Source: Pseudomonadota bacterium (GTDB lineage Bacteria; Pseudomonadota; Alphaproteobacteria; Sphingomonadales; Sphingomonadaceae). Taken from it: a stretch of DNA of 44,443 bases. Positions within the stretch are counted from its first letter, which is position 1. Each line of letters opens with the position of its first letter. Positions 27,567 to 35,715 of this stretch are shown here, in pieces. The notes under the pieces are model-generated. The model worked only from the letters and a program-made list of their open reading frames with translations, made no database searches and was not told the origin of the DNA. The stretch lies in contig JAEXFD010000036.1 of assembly GCA_023400405.1 (NCBI GenBank), positions 1 through 44,443 of the forward strand. Reading direction: 5' to 3'. A program made the position numbers and the translations under genes.

Positions 27567-27573
27567 TGCCGAG

Positions 27574-28710
27574 CTAGGCGAGCGCCACGGCCTTGGCAGC
27601 ATAGCGGTTCGCCGCGAGGGGCCCCGCCGGAGCAGGACGATCCAGCCAGATCGGGCCGAGCTTGCCGCCCTGCCCCGGCGTCCCGAGCAGGAAGTCGCCG
27701 CCGAAGCGCCGGATGCTCAGCCCGCCGCGCCAGCGCAGGTCGACCAGCACCAGCGGCACGAACATCGGGCGACCGGCGACCGTCACGACATGGAGGCCGG
27801 CGCGCGGCATGGCGAGGCGGACGGGAAGTCGGGTCCCCTCCCCCGCTGCGAGATCGAAGGGCGGGCCGGCAGGCTGGCCCGGAGGTCCGGAGTGGAAGCG
27901 GGCGGAGAGCGCGTCCTGGTCGGGCCGGGCGCTCGTCGCGCCGAACGCAACGCGAACGTCGTCGGCCGCCTCGCCCGACCGGTTGACGAGCAGCAGCTCG
28001 AGGTCGAGCAGCACTTCCTCGCCGGCGAAGCTGATCCGGCCGGGGTTGAGGAGGATCTCGAACGGTCCGTCGGGCATCGACGACCGGGGCTGCGGCGACG
28101 CCTTGGGCTGCGGAGGAGACGGCGTCAGCCCTGGGGGCCGCGCGACGGGAACCGGGGCGGGTGCAGCTGCCTCGATTTCGCCGGCCGCATCATCCACTTC
28201 CCCTTGGCGGCGGCGGCGGAGGATCAGCCAGCCGGCCAATCCGATCAGCCCCGTCGCTGCGGCACCGGCGAGCGCCCAGAGCCAGGGCGAAGTGGCCGGT
28301 GCTGCCGTGTCGGCTGGGGCCGAGGTGGCGACAGCGCTCGGCATGGGACTGGGTGAGGCTTGGGGCGCCGGCGTGGTGATGGCGGCCGGCACCGCGACCG
28401 GCGCTGCGGGGCTTGGCTCGGCAGCCGGGCGCCGGATGGGTTCGGGCGTCGGGGCCGCGCTCGCGGTCGCCCGAGGCGTCAGCACCCGGGGCGTTGCGCT
28501 CGGCGTGGGGCTGGGCGCCGGCGTCGGGCTCGGTGTCGGCGCGGGTGCGATGCTGAAGCGTTCGGGCACCACCCCCGGCAGCGTGCCGCCGCTTGGCGGC
28601 GTAATGATGGGCGCCGGAGTCGGGCTGGTCTGGCCATAAGCGAGCGGCGCGGCGACCGCCGCCGCGGCGAGGCCCGCCAGCCCGCCGATCCTGAACCTCC
28701 CTGTTCGCAT
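27574..28710 (-). CDS. Pro/Ala-rich single-pass membrane protein, paralogue 1
   Basis: A 378-residue protein in four parts: a signal peptide (about 1-26, ending AAAPLAYGQ), a Pro/Thr/Ala/Ser-rich region (27-140) with many PTPSPTP repeats, one membrane helix (about 143-165, followed by RRRRQ), and a second Pro-rich linker before a C-terminal domain (about 215-378). That domain (PFEILLNPGRISFAGEEVLLDLELLL...) is clearly related to the one in the gene at 37755-39062, suggesting a beta-sandwich facing the cytoplasm. No known family is recognised. The start at 28710 lies 123 bp from the divergent acyltransferase gene and has a poor ribosome binding site. Confidence 0.8.
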   Translation of the reverse strand: MRTGRFRIGGLAGLAAAAVAAPLAYGQTSPTPAPIITPPSGGTLPGVVPERFSIAPAPTPSPTPAPSPTPSATPRVLTPRATASAAPTPEPIRRPAAEPSPAAPVAVPAAITTPAPQASPSPMPSAVATSAPADTAAPATSPWLWALAGAAATGLIGLAGWLILRRRRQGEVDDAAGEIEAAAPAPVPVARPPGLTPSPPQPKASPQPRSSMPDGPFEILLNPGRISFAGEEVLLDLELLLVNRSGEAADDVRVAFGATSARPDQDALSARFHSGPPGQPAGPPFDLAAGEGTRLPVRLAMPRAGLHVVTVAGRPMFVPLVLVDLRWRGGLSIRRFGGDFLLGTPGQGGKLGPIWLDRPAPAGPLAANRYAAKAVALA

Positions 28711-28833
28711 GCCGTTGATCTGGCCCCGGTAAGATGAACGGCGGCTGCACGCGTGGCCCGCTTCGCCGCAAGCATGGGGCGGATTGTCGGCGCGGTCCAG
28801 CTCGCTTATGGCCAACGCGTTCGGGGGAATGGC

Positions 28834-30825
28834 GTGACAGACGGAAATCGGGGCGGCGGGCTCGGCTATATCGCGGCGATCGACGGCCTGCGCGCCGTCG
28901 CGGTGACGTCGGTGATCCTCTTCCATTTGTGGCCCGGCGCGCTGCCCGGCGGGTTCACCGGCGTCGATATTTTCTTCGTCATTTCGGGCTTCGTGGTGAC
29001 CGGCTCGCTGTTCGGCCGCGACTTCGCCAGCCTGGGCGCGCTTGCCCGGTATTTCTACGCCCGCCGCCTCGTCCGCATCATGCCCGCGCTCGCGGCGATG
29101 CTTCTGGTGACGCTGTTCGCTGCGCAGCTCTTCATCCCCAATGCCTGGCTCAGCAACAGCCTCGCCCAAGTCGCGCGCTTCGCCTTTTTCGGCCTGAGCA
29201 ACATCGTGCTGGCGACCGATACCGACAGCTATTTCGGCCCGCAGGCGGCGTACAATCCGTTCACCCACACTTGGTCGCTGGGCGTCGAGGAGCAATTCTA
29301 CCTGTTCTTCCCGCTGCTGCTCTGGTGGCATCAGCGGCTCCACGCCGGACCACGCGCGGTGCGCTGGATCGCGATCCTCGCGGCACTATCGCTGCTGATC
29401 TGCGCGGTGCTCCAGTTCGTCGCGGCCAAGTTCGCCTTCTATCTGATCGTCTCGCGCTTCTGGGAGCTCGGCACGGGGATGCTGCTCTGCCTCACGCGCG
29501 AGCGCTGGCAGGGCTGGGCGGCGCGGCAGCGGCTTCTCGCTCCGCTTTCGGCGCTCGCGATCGCCGCCGGCTTCGCCATTCCCGAAGGCGCGCTCTTCCC
29601 CTTCCCGCTCGCCCTGCTGCCGGTAGCGGGCAGCGCCGGGCTGATCATGGCGATCGTTGCCCACAAGGGCCCGCGCCTGCTCGCCAGCGCGCCGATGGTG
29701 GGCATCGGGCTCGCCTCCTATTCGCTCTACCTGTGGCACTGGCCGGTGTTCGTGCTGTTCCGCTGGACAGCGGGGCTCCACACCTTGCCGCTCCAGCTCC
29801 TAGCTCTGGGCATCGCCGTCGCGCTTGCCCTTGCTTCCTACTGGCTGATCGAGAAACCGCTGCGGACCAGCGGCCGGATCGCCCGCGCGCCACGCGGTCG
29901 GGTGGTGTGGGGCGCGCTCGCGGCCACCTTGGTCGCAGCGCTGGTCGGCCAGGGCCTGATCGCCGCGCACGACCGGATCACGCTCAGCGTCACGCGCGAC
30001 CGGCTCGCCTGGTATGCCGAGCCCGAAAGGCCGATCGATCCGGCGCATGACCGGTGCGGCGTCGTCGGCGGACCGGGGGCCGACCGCGTCACCGATTGGC
30101 GCCCGCGCCATTGCCCGGCGCGCTACGACATCTTCGTGCCGGGGGATTCGCACGCGCTGGCCTACGCTCCCGCCCTGCGCCAGCTCGTCGCGGAGACCGG
30201 CGCGCACGTCCGCCTCTATTTCCGCGCGGGCTGCCCCTATCTCAAGCTGATCGAGAGCATGGCCTCGAGGCGCCACTGCGCGGACTGGTACGAGCAGGTC
30301 GCCGCGGATATCGTCGCGCGCTCCGATCCGGGCGACATGGTCTTCCTGCCCGGGCTGCGCGTCACGCGGATCGCCAATCAGTTCGACAACGACCGCGATC
30401 TGATCGGCATGCACGATGACGACGTCTCGCCCGAAGCCGAGGAAGAGGCGCGTGCGCTGCTCGCCCGGCTGACTTCGCGTGGGTCGCGCGTGGTGATCGA
30501 GGCGCCCAAGCCGATCTTCCCCAGCCCGACCTTCCGCTGCGCCGACTGGTTCAACCGATCGAACCCGATCTGCCAGGGCCTGACGATTTCCCGCGACGAC
30601 ATGCTCCAGCGCCGCCGCCACGTCATCCGCACGATGAGCGCGCTCGTTGCGGCGAACCCGGCCACGACCTTATGGGACCCGCTGCCCCTGCTCTGCCCGG
30701 GCCAGACCTGCGAGGCGCTGCCAGGCGGCCGCCCGCTGTTCCTCGATGGCGACCACCCGAGCGGCCTCGGCAACGACCGCATCTACGAGGATCTCAAGCA
30801 GACCCTGCTCGACGCGCGTTCCTGA
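28834..30825 (+). CDS. Acyltransferase 3 fused to SGNH domain (O-acetylation)
   Basis: A 663-residue OafA/YrhL-type protein. The N-terminal half (about 1-375) is the acyltransferase-3 membrane domain with ~10 helices. Its signatures are YIAAIDGLRAVAVTSVILFH with the catalytic-type His, FTGVDIFFVISGFVVT, FYARRLVRIMPAL, and HTWSLGVEEQFYLFFPLL. The C-terminal SGNH domain carries the GDSHALAYAP nucleophile block (about 434) and DGDHPSGLGN with the catalytic Asp/His. Such proteins transfer acetyl groups to lipopolysaccharide, peptidoglycan or exopolysaccharide sugars at the periplasmic face. GTG at 28834 is chosen because GGGGGA precedes it by five bases; a GTG at 28753 would add 27 residues. The stop is one base before the convergent M16 gene. 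Confidence 0.88.
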   Translation: MTDGNRGGGLGYIAAIDGLRAVAVTSVILFHLWPGALPGGFTGVDIFFVISGFVVTGSLFGRDFASLGALARYFYARRLVRIMPALAAMLLVTLFAAQLFIPNAWLSNSLAQVARFAFFGLSNIVLATDTDSYFGPQAAYNPFTHTWSLGVEEQFYLFFPLLLWWHQRLHAGPRAVRWIAILAALSLLICAVLQFVAAKFAFYLIVSRFWELGTGMLLCLTRERWQGWAARQRLLAPLSALAIAAGFAIPEGALFPFPLALLPVAGSAGLIMAIVAHKGPRLLASAPMVGIGLASYSLYLWHWPVFVLFRWTAGLHTLPLQLLALGIAVALALASYWLIEKPLRTSGRIARAPRGRVVWGALAATLVAALVGQGLIAAHDRITLSVTRDRLAWYAEPERPIDPAHDRCGVVGGPGADRVTDWRPRHCPARYDIFVPGDSHALAYAPALRQLVAETGAHVRLYFRAGCPYLKLIESMASRRHCADWYEQVAADIVARSDPGDMVFLPGLRVTRIANQFDNDRDLIGMHDDDVSPEAEEEARALLARLTSRGSRVVIEAPKPIFPSPTFRCADWFNRSNPICQGLTISRDDMLQRRRHVIRTMSALVAANPATTLWDPLPLLCPGQTCEALPGGRPLFLDGDHPSGLGNDRIYEDLKQTLLDARS

Positions 30826-30826
30826 C

Positions 30827-32239
30827 TTACGGCACCGTCACCGTCGTCGTCGGCGCATTGGCCAGCTCGGGCAGCGCCTTGAGCTGCGGCACCACGGTCT
30901 TGAGATCGCCGACCACGACCAGCGTCATCTTCTCGATCGGATAATCCGCCTTAGCGGACGCCATCATCTGCTCAGGCGTCACCGCCAGCACCGCGGGCAC
31001 ATAGCGTTCGGTCCAGTCGGCAGGCAGGCCGAGCAGGTCGCGCGTCGCCAAGGTGCCCACCACGGCGGGCGAGGTCGAATTCTGGATCGCGAACAGGCCA
31101 GCGAGATAGGTGCGGATGCCCTTGGCCTCCGCGGCCGGCACCGGCTCGGTCTGCATCCGCCGGATTTCCTTGAAGACTTCCTTCAGCGAATCGCCGGTGT
31201 GCTCGGTGGTGACGTCCGCCTGGAAGGTCCACAGCGCCTGTTCGGGCGTGAAGGCCACATCGGAATCGGGCGAATAGGTGTAGCCCTTGTCCTCGCGGAT
31301 ATTGGTGGTGATCCGCGAGCTGAACGCGCCGCCGAGCAAGGCATTGGTCACGCGCTGCGGAATGTCCGCATCGGTCCCCGCCCGGCTCGCGTCGAAGGCA
31401 AGGCGCAGGGTCGCCTGGGGCGCGCCCGGACGATCGATCAGCACGACTTGCGGGCCGGGCTTGTGTGGGCTCTGCAGCACCACCGGATCGGGTCCGGCAG
31501 TCCAGCCGGCAAAGGCCTTGTCGATCGCCGCCTTCACGGCCGCAGCGTCGAACCGTCCGGCAACGTAGAGATGCGCCCGCTTGGCGCCGAACTGGCCGGC
31601 ATGGAAGGCCTGGACCTGCTGGATCGTATAGCCCTGAAGCTGCGCGGCGCTGGGGATCTGCCGGCCATAGGGATGGGCCGGCCCATAAACGGTGCGGCCC
31701 AGCGCGACATCGGCGAGCGTGCCCGGCTGCGACAGCGCCACCGCGAGCTGCCGGCCGAGATTGGCCTTCACCCGCGCCAGCTCGCTCGCCGGCAGCGTCG
31801 GGCGGAGTGCGACGTCGCTGACCAGTTGCACCGCCGCCGGGGCGTATTCGGACAGGACGTTGGTCCCGATCGTCGTCGATTGCATCCCGGCGCTGACGTT
31901 GAGCTGGCCGCCCATCCCCGCCGCCGCCGCGGCGAGTTCGCCCGCACCCTTGCCGGCGGCGCCTTCCTTCATCAGCGCGGCGGTGACATCGGAGAGCCAC
32001 ACCGCCTCGCCCTCATTCACTCCGCCGGCGCGCACGCGCAGCGACACCACGGTCTTGGGCGCGATGCCATAGGGGACCAGGGTGACCTGCAGCCCGTTGG
32101 GCAGTGTGTAGGTTTCGGTCGCCGGAAGCGTGAACGGCTTGGGATCGGCGATCGGCGGCGCGGGTGGGAACTGGTCCTGCGCCAGCGCGGGCGTGGCGGC
32201 GAGGAGCGCCGTGCAGAGGAATAGCGCGCGCTTCATCAC
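30827..32239 (-). CDS. M16 peptidase-like protein lacking the zinc motif
   Basis: A 470-residue exported protein (signal peptide ALFLCTALLAATPALAQ) with two M16 repeats. Where active M16 proteases have HxxEH, this one reads WLSDVTAALM, so it cannot bind the catalytic zinc. It keeps the REDKGYTYS motif of the second half, the Arg/Tyr pair found in the non-catalytic partner of heterodimeric M16B proteases. It starts within the stop of the active subunit gene (ATGA overlap), so the two are made together and probably form an alpha/beta heterodimer in the periplasm. The substrates are presumably peptides. ATG codons at 32239 and 32236 are both usable. Confidence 0.88.
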   Translation of the reverse strand: MMKRALFLCTALLAATPALAQDQFPPAPPIADPKPFTLPATETYTLPNGLQVTLVPYGIAPKTVVSLRVRAGGVNEGEAVWLSDVTAALMKEGAAGKGAGELAAAAAGMGGQLNVSAGMQSTTIGTNVLSEYAPAAVQLVSDVALRPTLPASELARVKANLGRQLAVALSQPGTLADVALGRTVYGPAHPYGRQIPSAAQLQGYTIQQVQAFHAGQFGAKRAHLYVAGRFDAAAVKAAIDKAFAGWTAGPDPVVLQSPHKPGPQVVLIDRPGAPQATLRLAFDASRAGTDADIPQRVTNALLGGAFSSRITTNIREDKGYTYSPDSDVAFTPEQALWTFQADVTTEHTGDSLKEVFKEIRRMQTEPVPAAEAKGIRTYLAGLFAIQNSTSPAVVGTLATRDLLGLPADWTERYVPAVLAVTPEQMMASAKADYPIEKMTLVVVGDLKTVVPQLKALPELANAPTTTVTVP

Positions 32240-33630
32240 TTTGCTCCCTTGGCCGAGGCGGCGCCCGGTTCGATGACATAGACCGACCGGTTGGTCTTGC
32301 GCAGATATTCCTGCGCGGTCTTCTGAATGAGCGCCGGCGTCACCTGCGCGAAGCCCGCCTCGATCTTGTTCACCGCATCGGGATCATTGTCGAAGAGCGC
32401 ATAGACAGCGAGCAGGTCGATCAGGCCGACGCGCCCTCCCCCGTCGATCGTGCCGTACAGCTCCGATCGCATCTTGGTCCGTGCCCGTTCGAGTTCGGCG
32501 GTGCTCACCGGCGCGGTCCGCAGACCCTCGATCACTTCGTCCACTGCGGCGGTGATCTCCCGCACCTTGTGCGTCGCGTCGTGCGTAAAGCTGAACGTCC
32601 ACAGCATCGGGCCGCGATAATTGAACATGTTGCCGAGATCGCCATTGATCCCGCCCGAAATCTCGCCCGCGATCCCCTTTTCGGTGACGAGCTTGCGGAA
32701 CAGCCGGCTATCGTCGCCCTGGAGCAGGATCTGGTCGATCAGCCCCATCGCATACCATTCGGGCGTGCCCCGCGCGGGTACGTGGTATCCCGCGGCATAG
32801 CCGGGCTTGGGCGCGAGCGCATCGACGCGGCTCTTGAACTTCTCCGCGGTCTGGCGCGGCTCTGAGATATCGGGCTGGCTGACCGGCGCGGCGGCCGGGA
32901 TCGGCTTGAAATATTTCTCCACCATCGCCCGCGTCGCCGCATAGTCGATGTCGCCAGCGATCACGAGAACGGCGTTGTTCGGGCGATAGAATTGCTTGGA
33001 GAAGCTCTGCGCGTCGGGCACCGTCGCCGCTTCGATCTCCTTCAAGTCGCCGTAGAAATTATGGCTGTTGTACCAGTTGGTGTTGGCCAGCATCGGCAGG
33101 TCGATCCACGGCCAGGTGCTGTAGGGCTGGTTGAGGACGTTGACCTTGACCTCGTTGCCCACCACGCCCTGCTGGTTCTTGAGCACCGTCTCGTCGATCA
33201 CCGGATTGGCCATGCGATCGGCCTCGAGCCACAGCATCCGCTCGAGCGCGCCCGAGGGCACGATCTCGAAATAATTGGTGAAATCGAACCGGGTCGAACC
33301 GTTGTTGACCCCGCCCGAATTGGTGATCGTGGTGTCGAACACACCCTTGGGGGCGTGTTTCGAGCCCTGGAACATCAGATGCTCGAACAGATGCGCGAAG
33401 CCGGTCCGGTCCTTGGGCTCCACGCGGAAGCCGATGCCGTAATAGACGCCGACCGTCACCGTCGGTGCAATGCTGTCCTTGGTCAGCACCACCTTGAGGC
33501 CGTTGGGCAGGGTGAAATAGCGATTGTCGACGTGCAGCTTGCTTGCGGGCGCGGAAGGCGCGGTCTGCGCCCCCGCCACGCCAGGCGCTGCGGCCGCCGC
33601 CAAAGCGAGCGCCAGGCTGATCTGCTTCAT
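32236..33630 (-). CDS. M16 zinc protease, catalytic subunit
   Basis: A 464-residue exported protease (signal peptide about residues 1-22). The inverted zinc motif is intact: FAHLFEHLMFQGS with His80, Glu83 and His84, and a downstream Glu in GNEVKVNVLNQPY. The second half has the usual M16 fold without a motif. M16B enzymes degrade short peptides and are zinc-dependent. Start 33630 follows GGGGAG and begins at the signal peptide; the frame runs 24 codons further but without coding signal. Its stop overlaps the start of the inactive partner gene, which supports a two-subunit enzyme. Confidence 0.93.
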   Translation of the reverse strand: MKQISLALALAAAAAPGVAGAQTAPSAPASKLHVDNRYFTLPNGLKVVLTKDSIAPTVTVGVYYGIGFRVEPKDRTGFAHLFEHLMFQGSKHAPKGVFDTTITNSGGVNNGSTRFDFTNYFEIVPSGALERMLWLEADRMANPVIDETVLKNQQGVVGNEVKVNVLNQPYSTWPWIDLPMLANTNWYNSHNFYGDLKEIEAATVPDAQSFSKQFYRPNNAVLVIAGDIDYAATRAMVEKYFKPIPAAAPVSQPDISEPRQTAEKFKSRVDALAPKPGYAAGYHVPARGTPEWYAMGLIDQILLQGDDSRLFRKLVTEKGIAGEISGGINGDLGNMFNYRGPMLWTFSFTHDATHKVREITAAVDEVIEGLRTAPVSTAELERARTKMRSELYGTIDGGGRVGLIDLLAVYALFDNDPDAVNKIEAGFAQVTPALIQKTAQEYLRKTNRSVYVIEPGAASAKGAK

Positions 33631-33723
33631 TTTTGACTCCCCGGTTCGGGACGAACGAACGTGTCTTAGGCTAGCACCACGCGAATGCGGCGCAAGCGCC
33701 ATCGCGACCGGTAAAGCGTTTCC

Positions 33724-34224
33724 TCACTGCTCACCCGCGTCGGCGAAGCGCCGTTTCGGCAGCGCGGGACTCCCTTCGTTGATCACGTAGCGCAGGCGTG
33801 CCGAAAGCCATGCTTCAGCGCGGGGCAAGTCCCCGGCTGCGATCGGCAGGCGTGCGACGGGCCTCAGCCCGGGGCCGTAGAGGTCGATATGCGCGACCGG
33901 AAAGAGGCTGACGATGACGATCGTCTTTCCGAACCCCTCGAGCTCCGAAACGCGAAACGTCTTGGTGCCGAAGAGTCTTTGGAGCGTGATCGTGTCGCCC
34001 TCCGCCCGCCAACTTCCATATTGGATCGCGATTCCTCCCACCAGGATGGCGAGGACGAAGATTGCGATGGCCAGCCCCGACCAGAGGTCCGCCGTGCTCT
34101 GCGTTTCCCAATGCCGGACGATCGCGAGGACCAACGCAATCAACGCGACCGCCGCGCCCAGGCAAACGATCCAACCCAGCGCGCGCTTCGCCCATCCGGC
34201 CCTGAATACCAAGCCATCGGTCAT
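33724..34224 (-). CDS. Membrane protein with PH-like C-terminal domain
   Basis: A 166-residue protein. Two adjacent membrane helices (about residues 17-38 and 50-72) form a hairpin, followed by a ~85-residue domain (SWRAEGDTITLQRLFGTKTFRVSELEGFGKTIVIV) with the strand pattern of bacterial PH-like domains. No catalytic residues are apparent. Start 34224 is preceded by GAGGTGAAGGG. It is the last gene of a small same-strand cluster (35574 to 33724) with a secreted TonB-like protein and a short unknown protein; the gap to the latter is 79 bp. Function unknown. Confidence 0.65.
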   Translation of the reverse strand: MTDGLVFRAGWAKRALGWIVCLGAAVALIALVLAIVRHWETQSTADLWSGLAIAIFVLAILVGGIAIQYGSWRAEGDTITLQRLFGTKTFRVSELEGFGKTIVIVSLFPVAHIDLYGPGLRPVARLPIAAGDLPRAEAWLSARLRYVINEGSPALPKRRFADAGEQ

Positions 34225-34303
34225 GCCCTTCACCTCGCCTTCATAGTCCGACGCGATCGTCAGATGAATCGCCAGCGATTCTCCATCCGGGTCCGCGGCC
34301 GCC

Positions 34304-34699
34304 TCAGTTGCTCTCTTCCTCGCTTCGGCCTCCGGCCGCGCGCTTGGCGCGGACCGACTGGATGATCTCCTCGATTTCCGACAACAGCCCACGCCCTTCG
34401 TCGCTCTTGCCATTCTCGTCTCCCGGGTCGGCAGCGAAGAGCAGTTTTGCGCGCGCCGCCAGATCGACGAGCCGCGCATAGCGGTCTTCACCCACCTTCG
34501 ACCGGACCACACCGAAACTCTCGGTCAGCGCGCGAAAGCGGGAATCGATATTGTCGTCAGGAAATGCTCCTGACGTGTCAACGAATGTAGGCGCTGATAA
34601 CCACAAAGACCCAGGGAGATCATATATCTCACTGAGTGATTGCGGGATGTATGGTTCCAAGTCCATCTCGGAACTGATGTAGGTGCGGCCCACGCTCAC
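34304..34699 (-). CDS. Small unknown protein coupled to TonB-like gene
   Basis: A 131-residue acidic soluble protein, unrecognised. The middle (DSRFRALTESFGVVRSKVGEDRYARLVDLAARAKLLFAAD, about residues 52-92) is likely two amphipathic helices. The C-terminus (LLSEIEEIIQSVRAKRAAGG) is another helix with a charged tail. The GTG start at 34699 overlaps the previous stop in the tetramer GTGA, typical of translational coupling. An ATG at 34666 is the alternative. Base composition is slightly less GC-rich than in the neighbours over the first third. No motif points to an enzyme. Confidence 0.6.
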   Translation of the reverse strand: MSVGRTYISSEMDLEPYIPQSLSEIYDLPGSLWLSAPTFVDTSGAFPDDNIDSRFRALTESFGVVRSKVGEDRYARLVDLAARAKLLFAADPGDENGKSDEGRGLLSEIEEIIQSVRAKRAAGGRSEEESN

Positions 34700-35574
34700 T
34701 TGCTCTGCGCGAGCCAAAGCACCTTGTTGACATAGTAAGACCGCATCGGCCGCCCTTGCGCGTCCAGCGCCGGCTGAAGCCGGGCGCGCTTGGTGATGGC
34801 GCGGCAGGTCACGTCCGCGAATTCGTCCGGGCTGGTGCGGGACAGGATGTAGCAACCCGCCACCTTGCCTTCCGCGTCCACATCGAGGCGGAATTGCACC
34901 ATGCCGTTATGCCCATTCAGATAGGCACCGGTCGGATAGTCGTCGCTGTTCAGCCAAGTCCCGGGCGAGGTGATCGAAGACGCTGGCCGCAGCGCCGCGG
35001 CCTGTTGCGCGGCATCATAGCCCCAATGCGTCACGAGATTGTCCATGCACCGCCGCATCTCAGCGAAAGGCTTGCCGAGCGAGCCGAACTCCAGTCGAAA
35101 TGGCCGTTGCCCTCGTAGATCGACGGTCACGCCGGTTACCCGCGCCTCCTCTTCGGGCGTGACCTCGGGCGGCACCTCCCCGTCGTTCTTCCGCTGCCAT
35201 CCGTCGAGCCGAAGAGAGCTGAAGAACATCGCCCGCAGCTTCCCGGAGGTGCCGCCAAGGCCGTGAATCTCCGTCGGCTTAGGGTTCAGGCCGAAGTCGG
35301 CCGTTCCCTCCACTCGCGTTTCGGAGGTGAAGAACCGCTTGCCGAACAGAGCGAAGTCGAAGCGATTGCCGGGTTCGAAGCGCGTGAAGCGCGCGATCAC
35401 CATCCGATCGCCGTTACCCAACTGAACGGCCAGATTGCAGGAATCGCGATCATAATTGACGACCCATTTGCCTGTCCGGCTGAGCGTCTCGACCTGCTTA
35501 TCCATCGCCGCCGCCGGGCTGACGTCCGTCGGCACTGCGGCGGCTATCATGCTCCACAGAATCAACTGATTCAC
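34696..35574 (-). CDS. Secreted protein with TonB C-terminal-like domain
   Basis: A 292-residue protein with signal-like N-terminus (VNQLILWSMIAAAVPTDVSPAAA). The first ~190 residues form a beta-rich unknown domain (KQVETLSRTGKWVVNYDRDSCNLAVQLGNGDRMVI). The last ~85 residues (YPTGAYLNGHNGMVQFRLDVDAEGKVAGCYILSRTSPDEFADVTCRAI) match the TonB C-terminal fold, with the typical G..V.F.VD..G.V..C.I..SSG pattern. Unlike real TonB it has no Pro-rich spanning region, so energy transduction is doubtful; sphingomonads have many such proteins of unknown role. GTG 35574 follows GAGGGAG. It ends in a GTGA overlap with the next gene. Confidence 0.78.
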   Translation of the reverse strand: MNQLILWSMIAAAVPTDVSPAAAMDKQVETLSRTGKWVVNYDRDSCNLAVQLGNGDRMVIARFTRFEPGNRFDFALFGKRFFTSETRVEGTADFGLNPKPTEIHGLGGTSGKLRAMFFSSLRLDGWQRKNDGEVPPEVTPEEEARVTGVTVDLRGQRPFRLEFGSLGKPFAEMRRCMDNLVTHWGYDAAQQAAALRPASSITSPGTWLNSDDYPTGAYLNGHNGMVQFRLDVDAEGKVAGCYILSRTSPDEFADVTCRAITKRARLQPALDAQGRPMRSYYVNKVLWLAQSK

Positions 35575-35645
35575 GCTGCTTCTCCCTCTTCCGCAAAAGG
35601 TGACACCGCTGCGGCAGGAAGAAAAGACGCTTGTCGGCCGAAATA

Positions 35646-35679
35646 GTGGCGGCGCTCCGCGATAGCCGCGTGACGCCAC
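35646..35679 (-). terminator. Weak hairpin downstream of ester hydrolase gene
   Basis: GTGGCG (35646-35651) and CGCCAC (35674-35679) pair, with a further inner GCG/CGC pairing. The arms lie ~37 bases after the ester hydrolase stop on the minus strand and are followed there by TATTTC. Modest terminator candidate. Confidence 0.35.
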
Positions 35680-35715
35680 CATTCTACTATTCGCAGGAAA
35701 GTTCTGGCTCGCGGT

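Noticed and set aside
27574..29343. A 589-codon version of the first Pro-rich membrane protein
   Set aside because: The extra ~210 N-terminal codons overlap the divergent acyltransferase and precede a good signal peptide; the start at 28710 is far more likely.
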